Shown here: piece by piece, positions 23,301-34,101 of the stretch
Layout of the letters: every line of letters starts with the position of its first letter
How positions within the stretch are numbered: position 1 is the stretch's first letter
Source: Cryptomeria japonica
Lineage: Eukaryota; Streptophyta; Pinopsida; Cupressales; Cupressaceae
Length of the DNA: 64,000 nucleotides
Assembly: GCF_030272615.1 (NCBI RefSeq)
Contig: NC_081408.1
Location: 200,346,341-200,410,340 of the forward strand
Direction of reading: 5' to 3'
The notes under the pieces: generated by a model
What the model was told of the DNA's origin: nothing
The model's input: the letters and a program-made list of their open reading frames with translations, nothing else
Databases searched by the model: none
Program-made: the position numbers and the translations under genes

Positions 23301-24049
23301 TTGTTTAAAAAATTATTATATGTTTTTATGGAGTTATATTCTTTATTGGTGTCCTCTTCATATGCAAACAAAGTTTATTGTATTCCTAATAGGGAGGAGA
23401 GAAGGGAATCAGAATTTGAGAACAACACCTTCAATGAAGAAGAATCTATTGATAAAGGATTAAGGGTCATTGATACGGACTAGCGGATAGCTGAAGTTAC
23501 AGGGTTGCCACATGAAGGAGAATTGTTTCTAGAAGCAAAAGAGCCAAGACTTCTTTATTATGAATGGCAAAAATTATTGCTAAGAAATGATGTTAGCAGT
23601 CTAGTGCTATCGACGAGGGAGGAAATATACCAGGTATATGAGCATTTAGGTCAGACTGTTAGTGCAGGTGCAATAGATGGTTTAACTCAGTGGTAGAATA
23701 ACTTGCCAAAAGAATTGAAGCAGGGAGAGCCTCATTCACTACCAAATTTCTAGGTAGCTATGCAAAGAGCCCCCAAATATATATACAACTCGGTAGAGAG
23801 AAGACCAATAAATGGGTACTGTTGATCTTTCAACCTCCTATTCTTATGTAGCCACTACTAAGATGTAAGACTATGGATAATACCTATGAAGTAGTTATAG
23901 AAGAAGCCAGATGGTCTAGGCTGGAAAAGATTAAAGGATTTTATTGGAATTTAGGTTCAGGAGGAACAGGTCAAGGAACCATTGGTGACCTAAGAATTAG
24001 TGCAAGAATCATAAATTTTCCTCTTGCTGGAGGATCAACAAGATCTTAA
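23301..24049 (+). pseudogene. A1 post-pol ORF fragment with TGLPHEG motif
   Basis: The frame holds VIDTD, a stop (TAG at 23,481), then RIAEVTGLPHEGELFLEAK and further to TQW at 23,693. TAG codons there and at 23,751 replace probable Trp, and a frameshift near 23,820 leads on to EEARWSRLEKIKGFYW. It ends at a TAA near 24,047, directly before the polypurine tract. The VID-x-D-x-x-I-A-x-x-TGL-x-x-EG pattern matches LINE ORF3 (about 11,922-11,970). It may be the C-terminal piece of the ORF starting at 16,827. No named family is recognised. Confidence 0.5.
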
Positions 24050-24060
24050 AGTTGGGGGGC
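24046..24060 (+). promoter_or_regulatory. A1 3' polypurine tract
   Basis: TTAAAGTTGGGGGGC lies directly before the TG that opens the LTR at 24,062. This is the primer position for plus-strand DNA synthesis. Confidence 0.75.
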
Positions 24061-24061
24061 A

Positions 24062-24684
24062 TGATGAGATGAGACATTGTCATACTTTTATCCTTAGAAC
24101 TCTTGAGCTTTTGTCATCTTTTGATTTACATAATAGTAGTAATGATGTATTAGAAGTTTACTATATGTATTTCATATGTTAGCCTGAACCTATTAAAACA
24201 TGTTTTATCTTTGCCATTTTATTCCTGTAGCCATGTGATTTATTCCTATTGCCATGCAAATTATTTAGGGAAAGATCATATGCAAAATTAATAGATGTCT
24301 TGATTAAATAAAATGTGTATGTATGTTATTCTATGTTATTTCTTTTGTACTGCAGGGAATAAATGATGTTGTGGTGGATATTTGCCTATCATGCTAGTTG
24401 AAGGAAAAGATACTAAAAAAAATGACTAAAGATTGAACAAGCAGAAAAGCTAAGAAGCACAAGGAACAACATAAGAGGAGAAATCAAGTGATACTATCGA
24501 TGTCTAACTTAGGTGGACATTGACATTGTAAATACTACCACAGTATGTTATGACTGTTCTTCAGTTTAGATCCACATTTCCTGTAGCATAACTCCAGCTA
24601 TCTCCTTTCTTAGCCAATTATCCACCTCTTATTTTCGGTGTGATTTGTGTTGTCTGCAGTAGATGATTTATTTGTAATAATAAG
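24062..24684 (+). repeat. A1 3' LTR, first part
   Basis: It starts TGATGAGATGAGACATTG after the polypurine tract and is cut at 24,684 by R1. The first five bases after R1 repeat ATAAG and the LTR continues at 35,338. Confidence 0.65.
24680..24684. repeat. R1 target-site duplication, left
   Basis: ATAAG, identical to 35333-35337. Confidence 0.9.
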
Positions 24685-25916
24685 TGTAGACACCTAAAAA
24701 TGGTCAACACTTGCGGAGTCATACTTTAACATTTGCGCATTGCCTTATTTTAGGTTTTTGCGTAGCATTAACATTTCTCCTATGTCACACACTTGATCTT
24801 TGTCATTTGTGAACATCGAGTCATTCTTCTACATTCTTCTATCATCTCGCCTTCGAATTTGGTCTTGTTGACAACAATCTTCAGTCATGATTTTGGTCGA
24901 TCTTTGTCCTTGTCAATCTTGTCATATTGCGATCGATTCGTCATCGATCCTTGTCCTTTTCAATCATGTCAATTTGGTCAATTTGTCATTGATTTTTGTC
25001 AACCAACCTCAATCAAATCATTTATCAACACTGGTCATTTATCAATTCAAAATCATGATCAAATCGACATTAATTATCTATCATCAAGACCTAATTGTCG
25101 CTCTTGCATGGCTAATTCATCTTCCAAGGTTTTATGATTTATTCATTTAATCTTGTTTGTCATTTTCCCTCTAGGTTAAATAATTTATTTATTTATCCTA
25201 AGTCTTCTTATCACAATTAAATGTTTATTTAATTGGCTAATTAATTCCTCCTATTTTTGTAAATTAATTAATGAATGAGAAATTATTAATTAATTTACCT
25301 AATTTGCATCAATTTCCTAATTTCCAAGTCATCATTTCTAACCTAATTTTCTAATTTCTCTTAAATTCCTAAATGTCTATTTCTATTTCAAATTCATGTC
25401 ATAAATTCTTGACATAGAAAATTGTCATAAATTGTCATAAAATCCTTGCATAGCAATTTGTCATAGACATGTCATAATTTTGCTATTCTTGATTTGAATT
25501 TCCATTCGAATCACTATCATGCTAATCTTGTCATCTCTCCAATTCTTCTATAAATTGGATGAATTTCTTCAATCAAACCCCTTGATTCCTAGCCGCTAAT
25601 CCCTGATCAGATTATTGAACTTATGCTTCGAGTATTCTTAAATATCAATCTTGGTTTCATAATTAGGCATATGCACTTGAAGGTGAGATCCACAACAAAC
25701 CTATTGGGAGAAGAAAGAAGAACAATGGAGCCACATGGAAGAAGCATCCAAATCGTCATCTAGTTTGCATGAATATTTGCCATTGAATGCTTTGTTTTCA
25801 TGTCTCTATTGAGTGTGCTTAGGATAGGTTCATTGCAATGAGTGCTCTTATGATTGAGTTATCATGTCTAGTGTTTTGATCTACTTGTTTTGATGATTCC
25901 TATTTCCTATACTACA
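24685..25916 (+). repeat. R1 5' LTR
   Basis: Opens TGTAGACACCTAAAAATGG and closes CTATACTACA. Short ORFs inside it are repeated in the 3' LTR and are not genes. The AT-rich central part (TTAATTAATGAATGAG) resembles the AT-rich part of the R2 LTR. Confidence 0.92.
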
Positions 25917-25921
25917 TTAAT

Positions 25922-25937
25922 TGGTGAACCCGACATG
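25922..25937 (+). promoter_or_regulatory. R1 primer-binding site (tRNA not identified)
   Basis: TGGTGAACCCGACATG begins five bases after the LTR end. It starts with TGG as required for pairing with a tRNA CCA end but is not the initiator-Met type. The matching tRNA is unknown to me. Confidence 0.55.
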
Positions 25938-28030
25938 AAAAACTAACCTTTTAACCTCTTTATGGTGTTTTGAGTGCTCTCAAGTTGATTTGTAGGCCAA
26001 AAAACCCAAAAACAGGGTCGTGCAGGGTATTCTGGAGACTCCTGCGCCTGTGTGATGCAACCTGCACCTGTGTTGAGCATTCTGCACTTGTGTAGGTGAC
26101 ATTCTGCGCTTGTGTCATGGGTTCTGCGCCTGTGTCATGAGTTTTGCGCCTGTGTAAAGTCTAGAAGAGAGGTAAAAAATGCAATGTTTACTTGAAATTT
26201 TTTGGTGTTTTTGCATTCTATTTTTTGTGCTTTGGATTTTGGTACTAATTATTTGTGCAGAATCTTGGCATACGCATGGCAAAGACTATAAATCAAACTA
26301 CTAACATGTGTTATGCAGAATCGATGGTCAAATACAACAAATCAAACCTTTAACTTGGGTTTTGCAGGTTGCCTTGGAGAAACAACCAAACTTTTGTGTT
26401 TATGATTTTTAATTAGGCACTTAGTGATTTATAAATAGGTTGGAATGAACATTTGTTTGCTTTGATTGTTAAGTATGACATTGGAGTAGGAGAGTATGCT
26501 CTCATCCTTCTTAGGGTGATTAGAAATCCAGATCTTTGATACCATGCTTGTGTTGTTGATTGTGTGTCACATTTAGAGGGCCTGCCTTCCCGACCACTTT
26601 GCTTTTGCAAGCAAGTGATAATCGTGAGAAGGGAATGACCTAAAGTGAGTACGGCTATAATTCCTTGGCATTCTAACTCACTATAAACAAATACCTGATG
26701 AGCGAAAGCTTTGAAGGAAGTGTTACGTGGGAATTGCAGTTACTTGGGAAGTGATGACCCTTGAACTCTTTCTCATATCAACATCTAAGTAGGGCCCCTT
26801 GGTCTAAATCGTGCTTGTGCAACTACATTTTTTTGGTATCTTGATGGGCTTAATGTCTCAATCACGCTTGCGTGACATCAAGGAGTAACACTTAATAGAA
26901 ATCCTGACTAAACACCTTGTTTTTAGAGGCCAAAAACCCTTCTAGTTGCTTGAGAAGGACAAATTTGGATACTTGGAAGAGATACTAAGTTCACCATGGG
27001 GAGATTTCCATGGGGACTAATGCTTGGCTGCCCTGAGAAGTGAGTGTCGTGGAGGGGAGCTTGTGGGGTCAAGCATCTATGTATTCTCCTTGAATCCCAT
27101 AATGAGTCTACCTCTCAAGTACCTAATGTCTTTGCCTACCATAAGAAATGTGGAAATGAGCATGAGTGTCTTGAGTCTAAGTTGTAATATCTTGTATTCT
27201 TTTCTTGTCAAAAGTTGAATTGCATCCCATTTCAAAAAGCAAAACAAATTGATCTAACATAAGATTAAGCACAAGAGACATTCATCCAACACAAGTTCAA
27301 CAAGATTCGAAGATTGTCTTCCTAAAGCATGGCTGTCAAACATTGTTCAAAATCTTGTCTCAACATTCATGTCACTTACATTTAGGTTCATCTTGCGTTG
27401 CATTTTGCAAAATTCATTGTCAAGTATCAAGGTTAGGTTTCACCTAAGTCATACTCCTTTTGCATATCAATAAGGGTCATCCGTTTGCATGTGTCCTCTT
27501 GCATTAGAGTCATACCATTGTCATACATTTGCATTTGCATACCCTAGGTCTCTTCATCAAGCTTAGGTCATTGTCATATCAAATTAGGGTCACGTGCATA
27601 GTAATTGTCCCTTAGCATATAGCGTCAAAACTAGGTTTTGTCATACTTGAGTAATCCAAATCTTTGAATAAACCCTAAGTCATTGTTAAGAAGTCTAGAC
27701 CTTATCAAACCTTTTCTCTTTTTGTCATCTATGTCATTTCGTCAAACCTAGCTTAGTATCCAAGCATATAGGGGAGGCATTGTCATCTTGTCCTTTTGTC
27801 ACTTGGTTCTTTTGTCGTTTGAGGTCTAGACATCATTTCAATTTCCTAAGGGTCTCTTTCTTAGATTTGCACTCCAAAAAGTTTGTCAAAATCTTCAAAA
27901 ACAACCAAAAACATAGGTTGCATTCTTGCCATAGATTGCATTTTCATCTATCTAGTTTGCATTTAGTTGCATTTCATACATCATCCTTTTAAAATCAAAA
28001 ATTCCAAAAATATTGCATTTGCATAGTGAC
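25938..28030 (+). other. R1 5' leader (untranslated)
   Basis: 2.1 kb without a recognised ORF. It contains the minisatellite at 26,042 and a block (26,980-27,130) shared with the R2 leader, which suggests a conserved RNA function such as packaging. That function is inference. Confidence 0.6.
26042..26158 (+). repeat. 20-22-bp minisatellite in the R1 leader (CTGCGC(C/T)TGTGT)
   Basis: Six direct copies of a unit like CTGCGCTTGTGTCATGGGTT lie about 125 bp inside the 5' LTR. The same core recurs near the 3' end of the interior (33,429-33,558), in both orientations. Confidence 0.88.
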
Positions 28031-30901
28031 ATGTCTATTGAAACAAGGTTCCAAGCACCAGTGATGCAACAAAGTTTGATGTATCAACCAACAATGCAAT
28101 CAAATTTTAATCCAAGGCAATCACAATTCTATCCAACCCAACAACAAGGCAATATTGATCAAACTTTTTATGATGAAACAAGTCTCCAAATACAAAAACT
28201 AGAGGAGAAGCTAGCTCAAGAAAATGAGATATTGGAACAAAGAGTGAAAAACATTCAGAAGAATAGATCACAAATGTCCAAAATGTTGCAAAAATTTCAA
28301 GGTTGAAATCTAAATATTGAGCCAATTGATGTAAGATCTCTTCTTGAACAATCAGACATACCAGCTCTCCTCTCACAAATAGAGATGATGAAACAATTTC
28401 AAGAAAAGAGACAACATCAATTTCAACATTACGTGCCTCCACAACAAGAACAAGGTGTTTACTATCAATCAGATTTTCAACCATCACAACCAATTGTTCA
28501 ACATATTCAACCAATGCAACCAATGGTTCAATTTCAACAATATGTCCAACCAACTATACAATGTCAACAAATAGTTCAACCAATGGTGGAATATCAACAA
28601 GTTCAATCAACATATCAATGTCAACAACTACAATCAAACATTCAAAAACAAAACTTGTAGCACACACCAGCCCAAGTTTCAAAGATGTCAGAACAATTGA
28701 ACCAATTCCAATATCAAAACTTGACATTAAACCAAGACCAACTCCTTTCCAAACAAGTTCAAATTCCAGATCTAATCATGTCAAAACCTCGAAAGAAAGG
28801 TGGCTTTATTGCAATGATCTTAAGGAAACGAGCAAGTGAATTCTTTGAGGAAGATAAAGATAATACACTTATGTCTAGCAATGTCTCATCCCCCTGCAAA
28901 CAAATTGACTCTCCAGTGGCATCTATCCCTATACCTTTAGAAGTTTCCCAAGAACCTTCCATGTTGTCCTCATCAAATAATACATCCAAGGATGCAATTA
29001 TCCAAGGGCTATCCATAATTGATTGCCAATATAATCCAATTCATGATGCACATCCTTGTCATGTTTTAGAAATACAAGACCCAATGCCACCATGCACTTT
29101 ATTGCCATTACCTATTTTAGAGGACCCCATTTGAAGTCACTCTTCCTCATGTTCAAGCATTGATTCCTTGCCAAAATCTATCACAAATGTTCAAAGTGCA
29201 TCCCCTTCATGCCAAATCATTGATCCCTTGTCAGAATCCCCCATGCATATCCAAAGTCCAACCCCATGTCAAGAGGATAATTTAGAGCATGAAGAAATGT
29301 GTCTTAAAACAAATCAAGATCAAGATCCTGAAACCTTATCATCCCATCCAATTATTGACCAGGATTCCATTTTCCCAGACACTCACGATGATTCCCATAT
29401 TCTTGTCCATCCTATCCAAAGTCCTATTGACACTCCATTCCCTAAGCAAGATCAAGATATCCCAGTTCATCCAATCCCAAACAATCCCCTTCCATTTCAT
29501 GAACACAATGTCCTTTCAAATCCCATTGACATTCCACTTCCTGAGAAAGATCAAGATATCCTTTCCATCCTTTCCGATGATCCCATTGAAAGTCAAGAGC
29601 AAAGCACCTTTAAAGAGGATTCCAATGATCTTCCTCCTTGTCAAGATCAAATTATTTCTTTAAATCCTCCACAAGATCCTTTTGTTCTTCCATCTCCTTG
29701 TCTTAATCTAGCATATACACTCCAAGATCTCATTCCTTTTGATGATCCCATTATGTCTCCCATTCCATCTCTTGAAGAGCCTGTCATTGAACCATGTCCA
29801 CTACACAATCCTAGTCCCCCTCATGATCCTAATCCTCCTCATGATTCTAACATGTCAATGCAAGATGTTCATGAACCCTTGACATGCATAATGGGTTCTT
29901 CCACTTTGGTGCAATCTGATCCACTTCAAAATCTCATCATTTCTCTCATATCATATCTACCTCATAATGGACTCGTGTCTTCTTCCCAAAGAAAAGAGTA
30001 TCCTACAAGTCAAGATATTCATAAAGGCAAAGGAGTAGATCTCCATAAGCAAGCATCCTTTCATGTTAAAGAAGATCTTTAGGGTCATGGCTGCAAATCT
30101 CACACTCAAGGCATTGGTATCCCTTCAAAGTCAAAATCCAAAGGTCCACCTTCCCCATCATCGCTACCATCCATTCTAGGTCCCTATATCCCTCCATCTC
30201 CTATGCAACATCAGCAAAGGCACACATCTTGGAGAACCTTCCATCCATCCCACATGCCTCCATATCATTCCCATCCACACCAACATTCATTCCCTCTTCC
30301 AAGCAATTTGGATGCCAAGTATAAGCATCATAAGTCTAGCAATCCACTTGTATTCAAAGATCAACATGTCCAATCTAATCGACATGACAAAACAAAGAAC
30401 AATATGATCTATAAAGAAAAAGAAAAATACAAAAGGCCACAAAGGCCCACTGAGCAAAATAAAGCAAAGTCAAAATATATATGGGTTCCTAAATCCCTTG
30501 TGCAAGCAATGCACTCCAAGGAACCACAAAAGCATGAAAAATCAAAAACCATGTGGGTTCCTAAGCGGCTCCTTGAAGCACAAAAGGAAACATCCAACTT
30601 GGCATCCAAAATTGCTATTCCTCCATCCAAACCTTCCAAGTCTATTTCTCCACCACCTTCTTCATCCATTTTGGGCCCTTATGTCCCAAAATCCATAGCC
30701 TTTCCTCCATCAAAATCTCAATATCCAAAATACATTTGTCCTCCATTAGTCCATCACCACTCAAGGTGTGTGCCAATGTTGATCTTGCCAAAATTTCTAT
30801 CCACTCAAGCACAATTCTTCCAATACCCTATCCATTATCCAATGCATATTTTCCATCCTTCGATCCTTTGGTCCAATCCTTTGCATAAATCCTTTCCTTA
30901 A
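28031..30901 (+). pseudogene. R1 long ORF: Gln-, Asp/Pro- and Ser/Pro-rich protein of unknown function
   Basis: A single frame runs from ATG 28,031 to TAA 30,901, with only four internal stops: TGA 28,304, TAG 28,658, TGA 29,132 and TAG 30,080. About residues 45-90 form a heptad-like coiled coil (QIQKLEEKLAQENEILEQR). Residues 125-210 are Gln/Pro-rich, 290-680 are Asp/Pro/Ser-rich and low in complexity, and the last third is basic, with two WVPK repeats near 30,480 and 30,550 and two SILGPY(I/V)P motifs near 30,168 and 30,664. There is no zinc knuckle and no enzyme motif. The absence of frameshifts and the presence of a related ORF in R2 argue that it is a real element protein, perhaps gag-like. 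It could be unrelated to gag. Confidence 0.65.
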
Positions 30902-31065
30902 TTTCATCTTATTTTCCATGTCCTTATCCTACCAACGTCTTTGAGCATACTTTTAAAGGTCATGGTTCATTTTTTTTTCAAGGCTACTCTCCAAACAAAA
31001 AGATGCTTGAGTCCTTCTTCCATCCCCTATCATGTGTCCATCTTCTATTGAGAAAGTCAAAATAC

Positions 31066-31126
31066 AAAAAAAAAAGTGAAAAAAAAAAGACAAAAGAAAA
31101 AAAAAAAAGTAAAGTAAAGAAAAATA
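31066..31126 (+). repeat. A-rich purine tract
   Basis: Runs of 6-12 A separated by G, GTG or GAC over about 60 bp. An equivalent T-rich tract occurs in R2 at about 650-675 on the opposite orientation. Confidence 0.75.
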
Positions 31127-31829
31127 ATTCGTCCACTGGTGAAAACCTGGCAAACAGGCGTCATGTGTAATTTATGAACTTCTTGCACACCACACTTGGG
31201 GGTAGGTTTCCTCCTTCATATCTTATTGCCCTTCATTATCCTATCGAACCCCTGTCATTACCCTTCATATCCTATTGTCCCTCATGTCTAGTTTCCCTTT
31301 TCCACCTTTGATCTTGACAAGGCTGAGGATCATCATGAGCATCATGCATCTTGTTTGCAGCTTTCAGTCTATCATAGCTTTTGGTCATTTATCCATTTGC
31401 TTATTACAACCTTTCATCCATATTCCCTAGCTTCTTGCAACTTTTTGCCACTATCCTTTAGCCAATCCTGACCTTCAGTCCATTTCCCTTATCCATTCTT
31501 GGTCTTGCTTATCCTATCCATATCTTATCACTATCCATACACTCTTTTTCATTCCTTGATCTTGATTTGACATAAGGACACAAAATGCAAAACATAGTTT
31601 CAAAAACCTCTTGACATGTCCCTCATGCCATGTTCCTGCTTTACATTGTCATATCCAGTCTCTTGTCCCATCACGCAATAGCCCTTGGAAATTGCATCCG
31701 TATTGTCTCCACGATAAAAGGCCTTTGTCTTCCCTCTATCCACCATCATTTCAGCAAGCCTATTTATTCACCTATCATATTCCTTGCCTTGCTAGACACT
31801 GGGGGCAAAGTCATTAAAAACTAAAAATA

Positions 31830-32000
31830 AAAAAATTTAAAATGTCCTGAAAAAATTTCATAAAAAAATTGAAAAATGTCCTAAAAAAATCTCAAAAACA
31901 TTTAAAAATGTCCTGAAAAAATCTCAAAAAAATCGAATAATGTCCTGAAAAAAAATCTAAAAAATTGAAAAAATGAAAATCCCTAAAAATCATAAAAAGC
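31830..32000 (+). repeat. Degenerate ~33-bp A-rich tandem repeat
   Basis: AATGTCCTGAAAAAATCTC-like units recur about five times, each with a TGTCCT(G/A)A core, followed by A-rich CCCTAAAA text. Confidence 0.7.
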
Positions 32001-33428
32001 CCTAAAAAAAATGAACGCAAAAACATTTCAAAAACATTAAACTCCAAAAATAAGCATTTTGCAATAAAGGATCCCCTTTGTGCATAGACAGATCACTGAG
32101 CATCCATCCAATGCCTCGCAATCAATCGAACACTGTGCTTTAATGACATCATCCTTTAACCAGATGAACTTTTTCAATCAACACCAAACATTCAAACTGA
32201 TCACAATTGTCCTAACAATCAAACGTTACCATCAAAATCATTTGTCCTTGTCTCTACTATCATGGGTCTTATATAGGGTGTGGTATCCTCGAAACCAGAC
32301 TGTGTCCTGTCTTAGACGGGGTACCACATTTCCTGAAACCAGACAGCATGATCGTCCTCTCAACACTTTCAACTTTTGACAATGAAGATCAAGATGTTTG
32401 TCTGATTTGTTGGAATTTGTGCATCTTATCTTTTTATTGATTTATATTTGGCTTCAATCATGTTCCTATGTTGCTTGATGATGTCACTGAGTGATTTAGA
32501 GTGACCGGGATGGATCATGGTCCTTTTCTTGATTGTGATTGTCATTTGTCTGTGATGTGTCTGTCTTTTGCAAAAAGGGTTGCATTTCAGCTCTGGCCTT
32601 CAATGCCATGATGCTACGCATCCATTTTGCTACATAAAAATAAAGGTTCTCACCTACAAAGTGCATTACTGAAAGCAAGTTTTCTTCATCTTTAACTGTC
32701 TTCTTTCTCATTTTCTTCTTACTAATATTTCTTCCGTCAGTTCGGATAGTCAGTTCAGTCTAGTGCTCCGATATCCAAACACATATGCTACATCCTGCAT
32801 TCATTGGTTAGTACATTTGCATTATATCAAGCTTCATATCAAGCATTTTATCCATTTCATATCATAAATGCATCAAAAATACAAAAAAAATACATCCATA
32901 CATATTCCACAAAGGTACAAAAATAGTGCATAAGTCATCCATACATGGAAAATAACATCAGTCATCACACATTGCATCCCATCATATCGATGCATATCAT
33001 ATCATATGTCAAAATAATATCGGAGTACAAAATTGGACTATCTGTCCTAAGTATGGCCCGCAGGCTGACTACAAAATGTCAAACTACATAAGGAGCACGT
33101 GCCTCTGTCACTAGGTGCTCCTCTGTCCTCCTCATCCCTGCCATATCTCAAGTCCTACTACTGTATCTCTCTCTGTACTTCTGAGTCTATGTCGTAGCAT
33201 GAAGCAGTCTGATCGGTTCTCCCGCGTGATCAATGGATACTGTCGACTCTGCATCACAATTGGGGCACATTTTCTCAGTTTTAGGGTTTGGTCCTATGGG
33301 TTGAATTTCCTCATTTTCATGTCCACCTTAGGGTGTTTTTCATCTATTCTGACCTATCCTACCCTTATCCCCCCTTTTCGAATCATTTGCGTGTTGTTTT
33401 GGACCAAAATTGAGTTCCCAGAGCACAA

Positions 33429-33558
33429 CTGCGCTTGTGTCATGTAACCTGCGCTTGTGTCATGTAACCTATGCTTGTGTCATGTAACCTACGCTTGTGT
33501 ACCCTTACACAAGTGCAGAAGACCTTACACAAGCGCAGAAGACCCTACACAAGCGCAG
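33429..33558 (+). repeat. Two-way minisatellite: four direct and three inverted copies of a TGCGCTTGTGT core
   Basis: Direct cores start at 33429, 33449, 33469 and 33489, exactly 20 bp apart. Inverted cores (ACACAAGCGCAG) start at 33507, 33527 and 33547, again 20 bp apart. The centre of symmetry is near 33,503. The RNA could fold into a long hairpin. The direct unit matches the 5' leader minisatellite at 26,042. Confidence 0.9.
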
Positions 33559-34087
33559 AAGTCAGTTTTTGCATCCCTTGTGGGCCCTGCAATGTCCCGC
33601 AAGCAAGTCAAATTCATGAAATTGGAAACATGGGTTTTTGAGATACATACCACTGCTCCCACATCGTCTGATCATTTGTATGTGTGTACACATTCTTCGA
33701 GGTGATCTACCATTTGAATGTTCACCATCTCTCTGCAAGTTTCCTTTTCCAGAGCAACAAACCCTCTTCTTGGGCTAGTGCAAATGAACAATTTTCACTC
33801 TCTTGGTCCCATTTATAGATCTTTGTCAGTGCATAGATGGATGTGTGTCCTCTCCATCTTATGTTGATCACGGTCTTGTGCACCTTAAATAGCTTGTCCT
33901 TCATGCATCCGGTATCCGATTGTCAGTCCATTTGATCCTATTATCTCCTATCATTTTTATCGATCAATTGGCCTCTTTTCTACATGTTTCCGACCAATTC
34001 CTCGAGGGGGCATGCATATGTCATTATTATTGTCCGGGGCATTTTCATTATTGTTCTTTGAAACAATGCTTAAAATCTCATTGTCTC

Positions 34088-34101
34088 AAAGAGGGGCAAA
34101 A
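34088..34101 (+). promoter_or_regulatory. R1 polypurine tract
   Basis: AAAGAGGGGCAAAA lies directly before the TG of the 3' LTR. Confidence 0.85.

Larger units (their letters stand above)
30902..34087 (+). other. R1 3' internal region (untranslated)
   Basis: 3.2 kb without a recognisable gene; the many short ORFs are low in complexity. It holds an A-rich tract, a 30-bp-type A-rich tandem repeat (31,830-32,000) and the two-way minisatellite at 33,429. Confidence 0.65.

Noticed and set aside
24793-25137. 114-codon ORF present twice (also at 34,209)
   Set aside because: It is inside the R1 LTRs, so its duplication is explained by the LTR pair; no domain or coding signature.
26042-26158. CRISPR-like regularly spaced repeats
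   Set aside because: Units are contiguous 20-22-bp minisatellite copies without unique spacers, inside a plant retrotransposon.
30203-30901. Host Pro-rich cell-wall-like protein
   Set aside because: It is the C-terminal part of the single R1 frame starting at 28,031 and has no signal peptide or extensin-type repeats.
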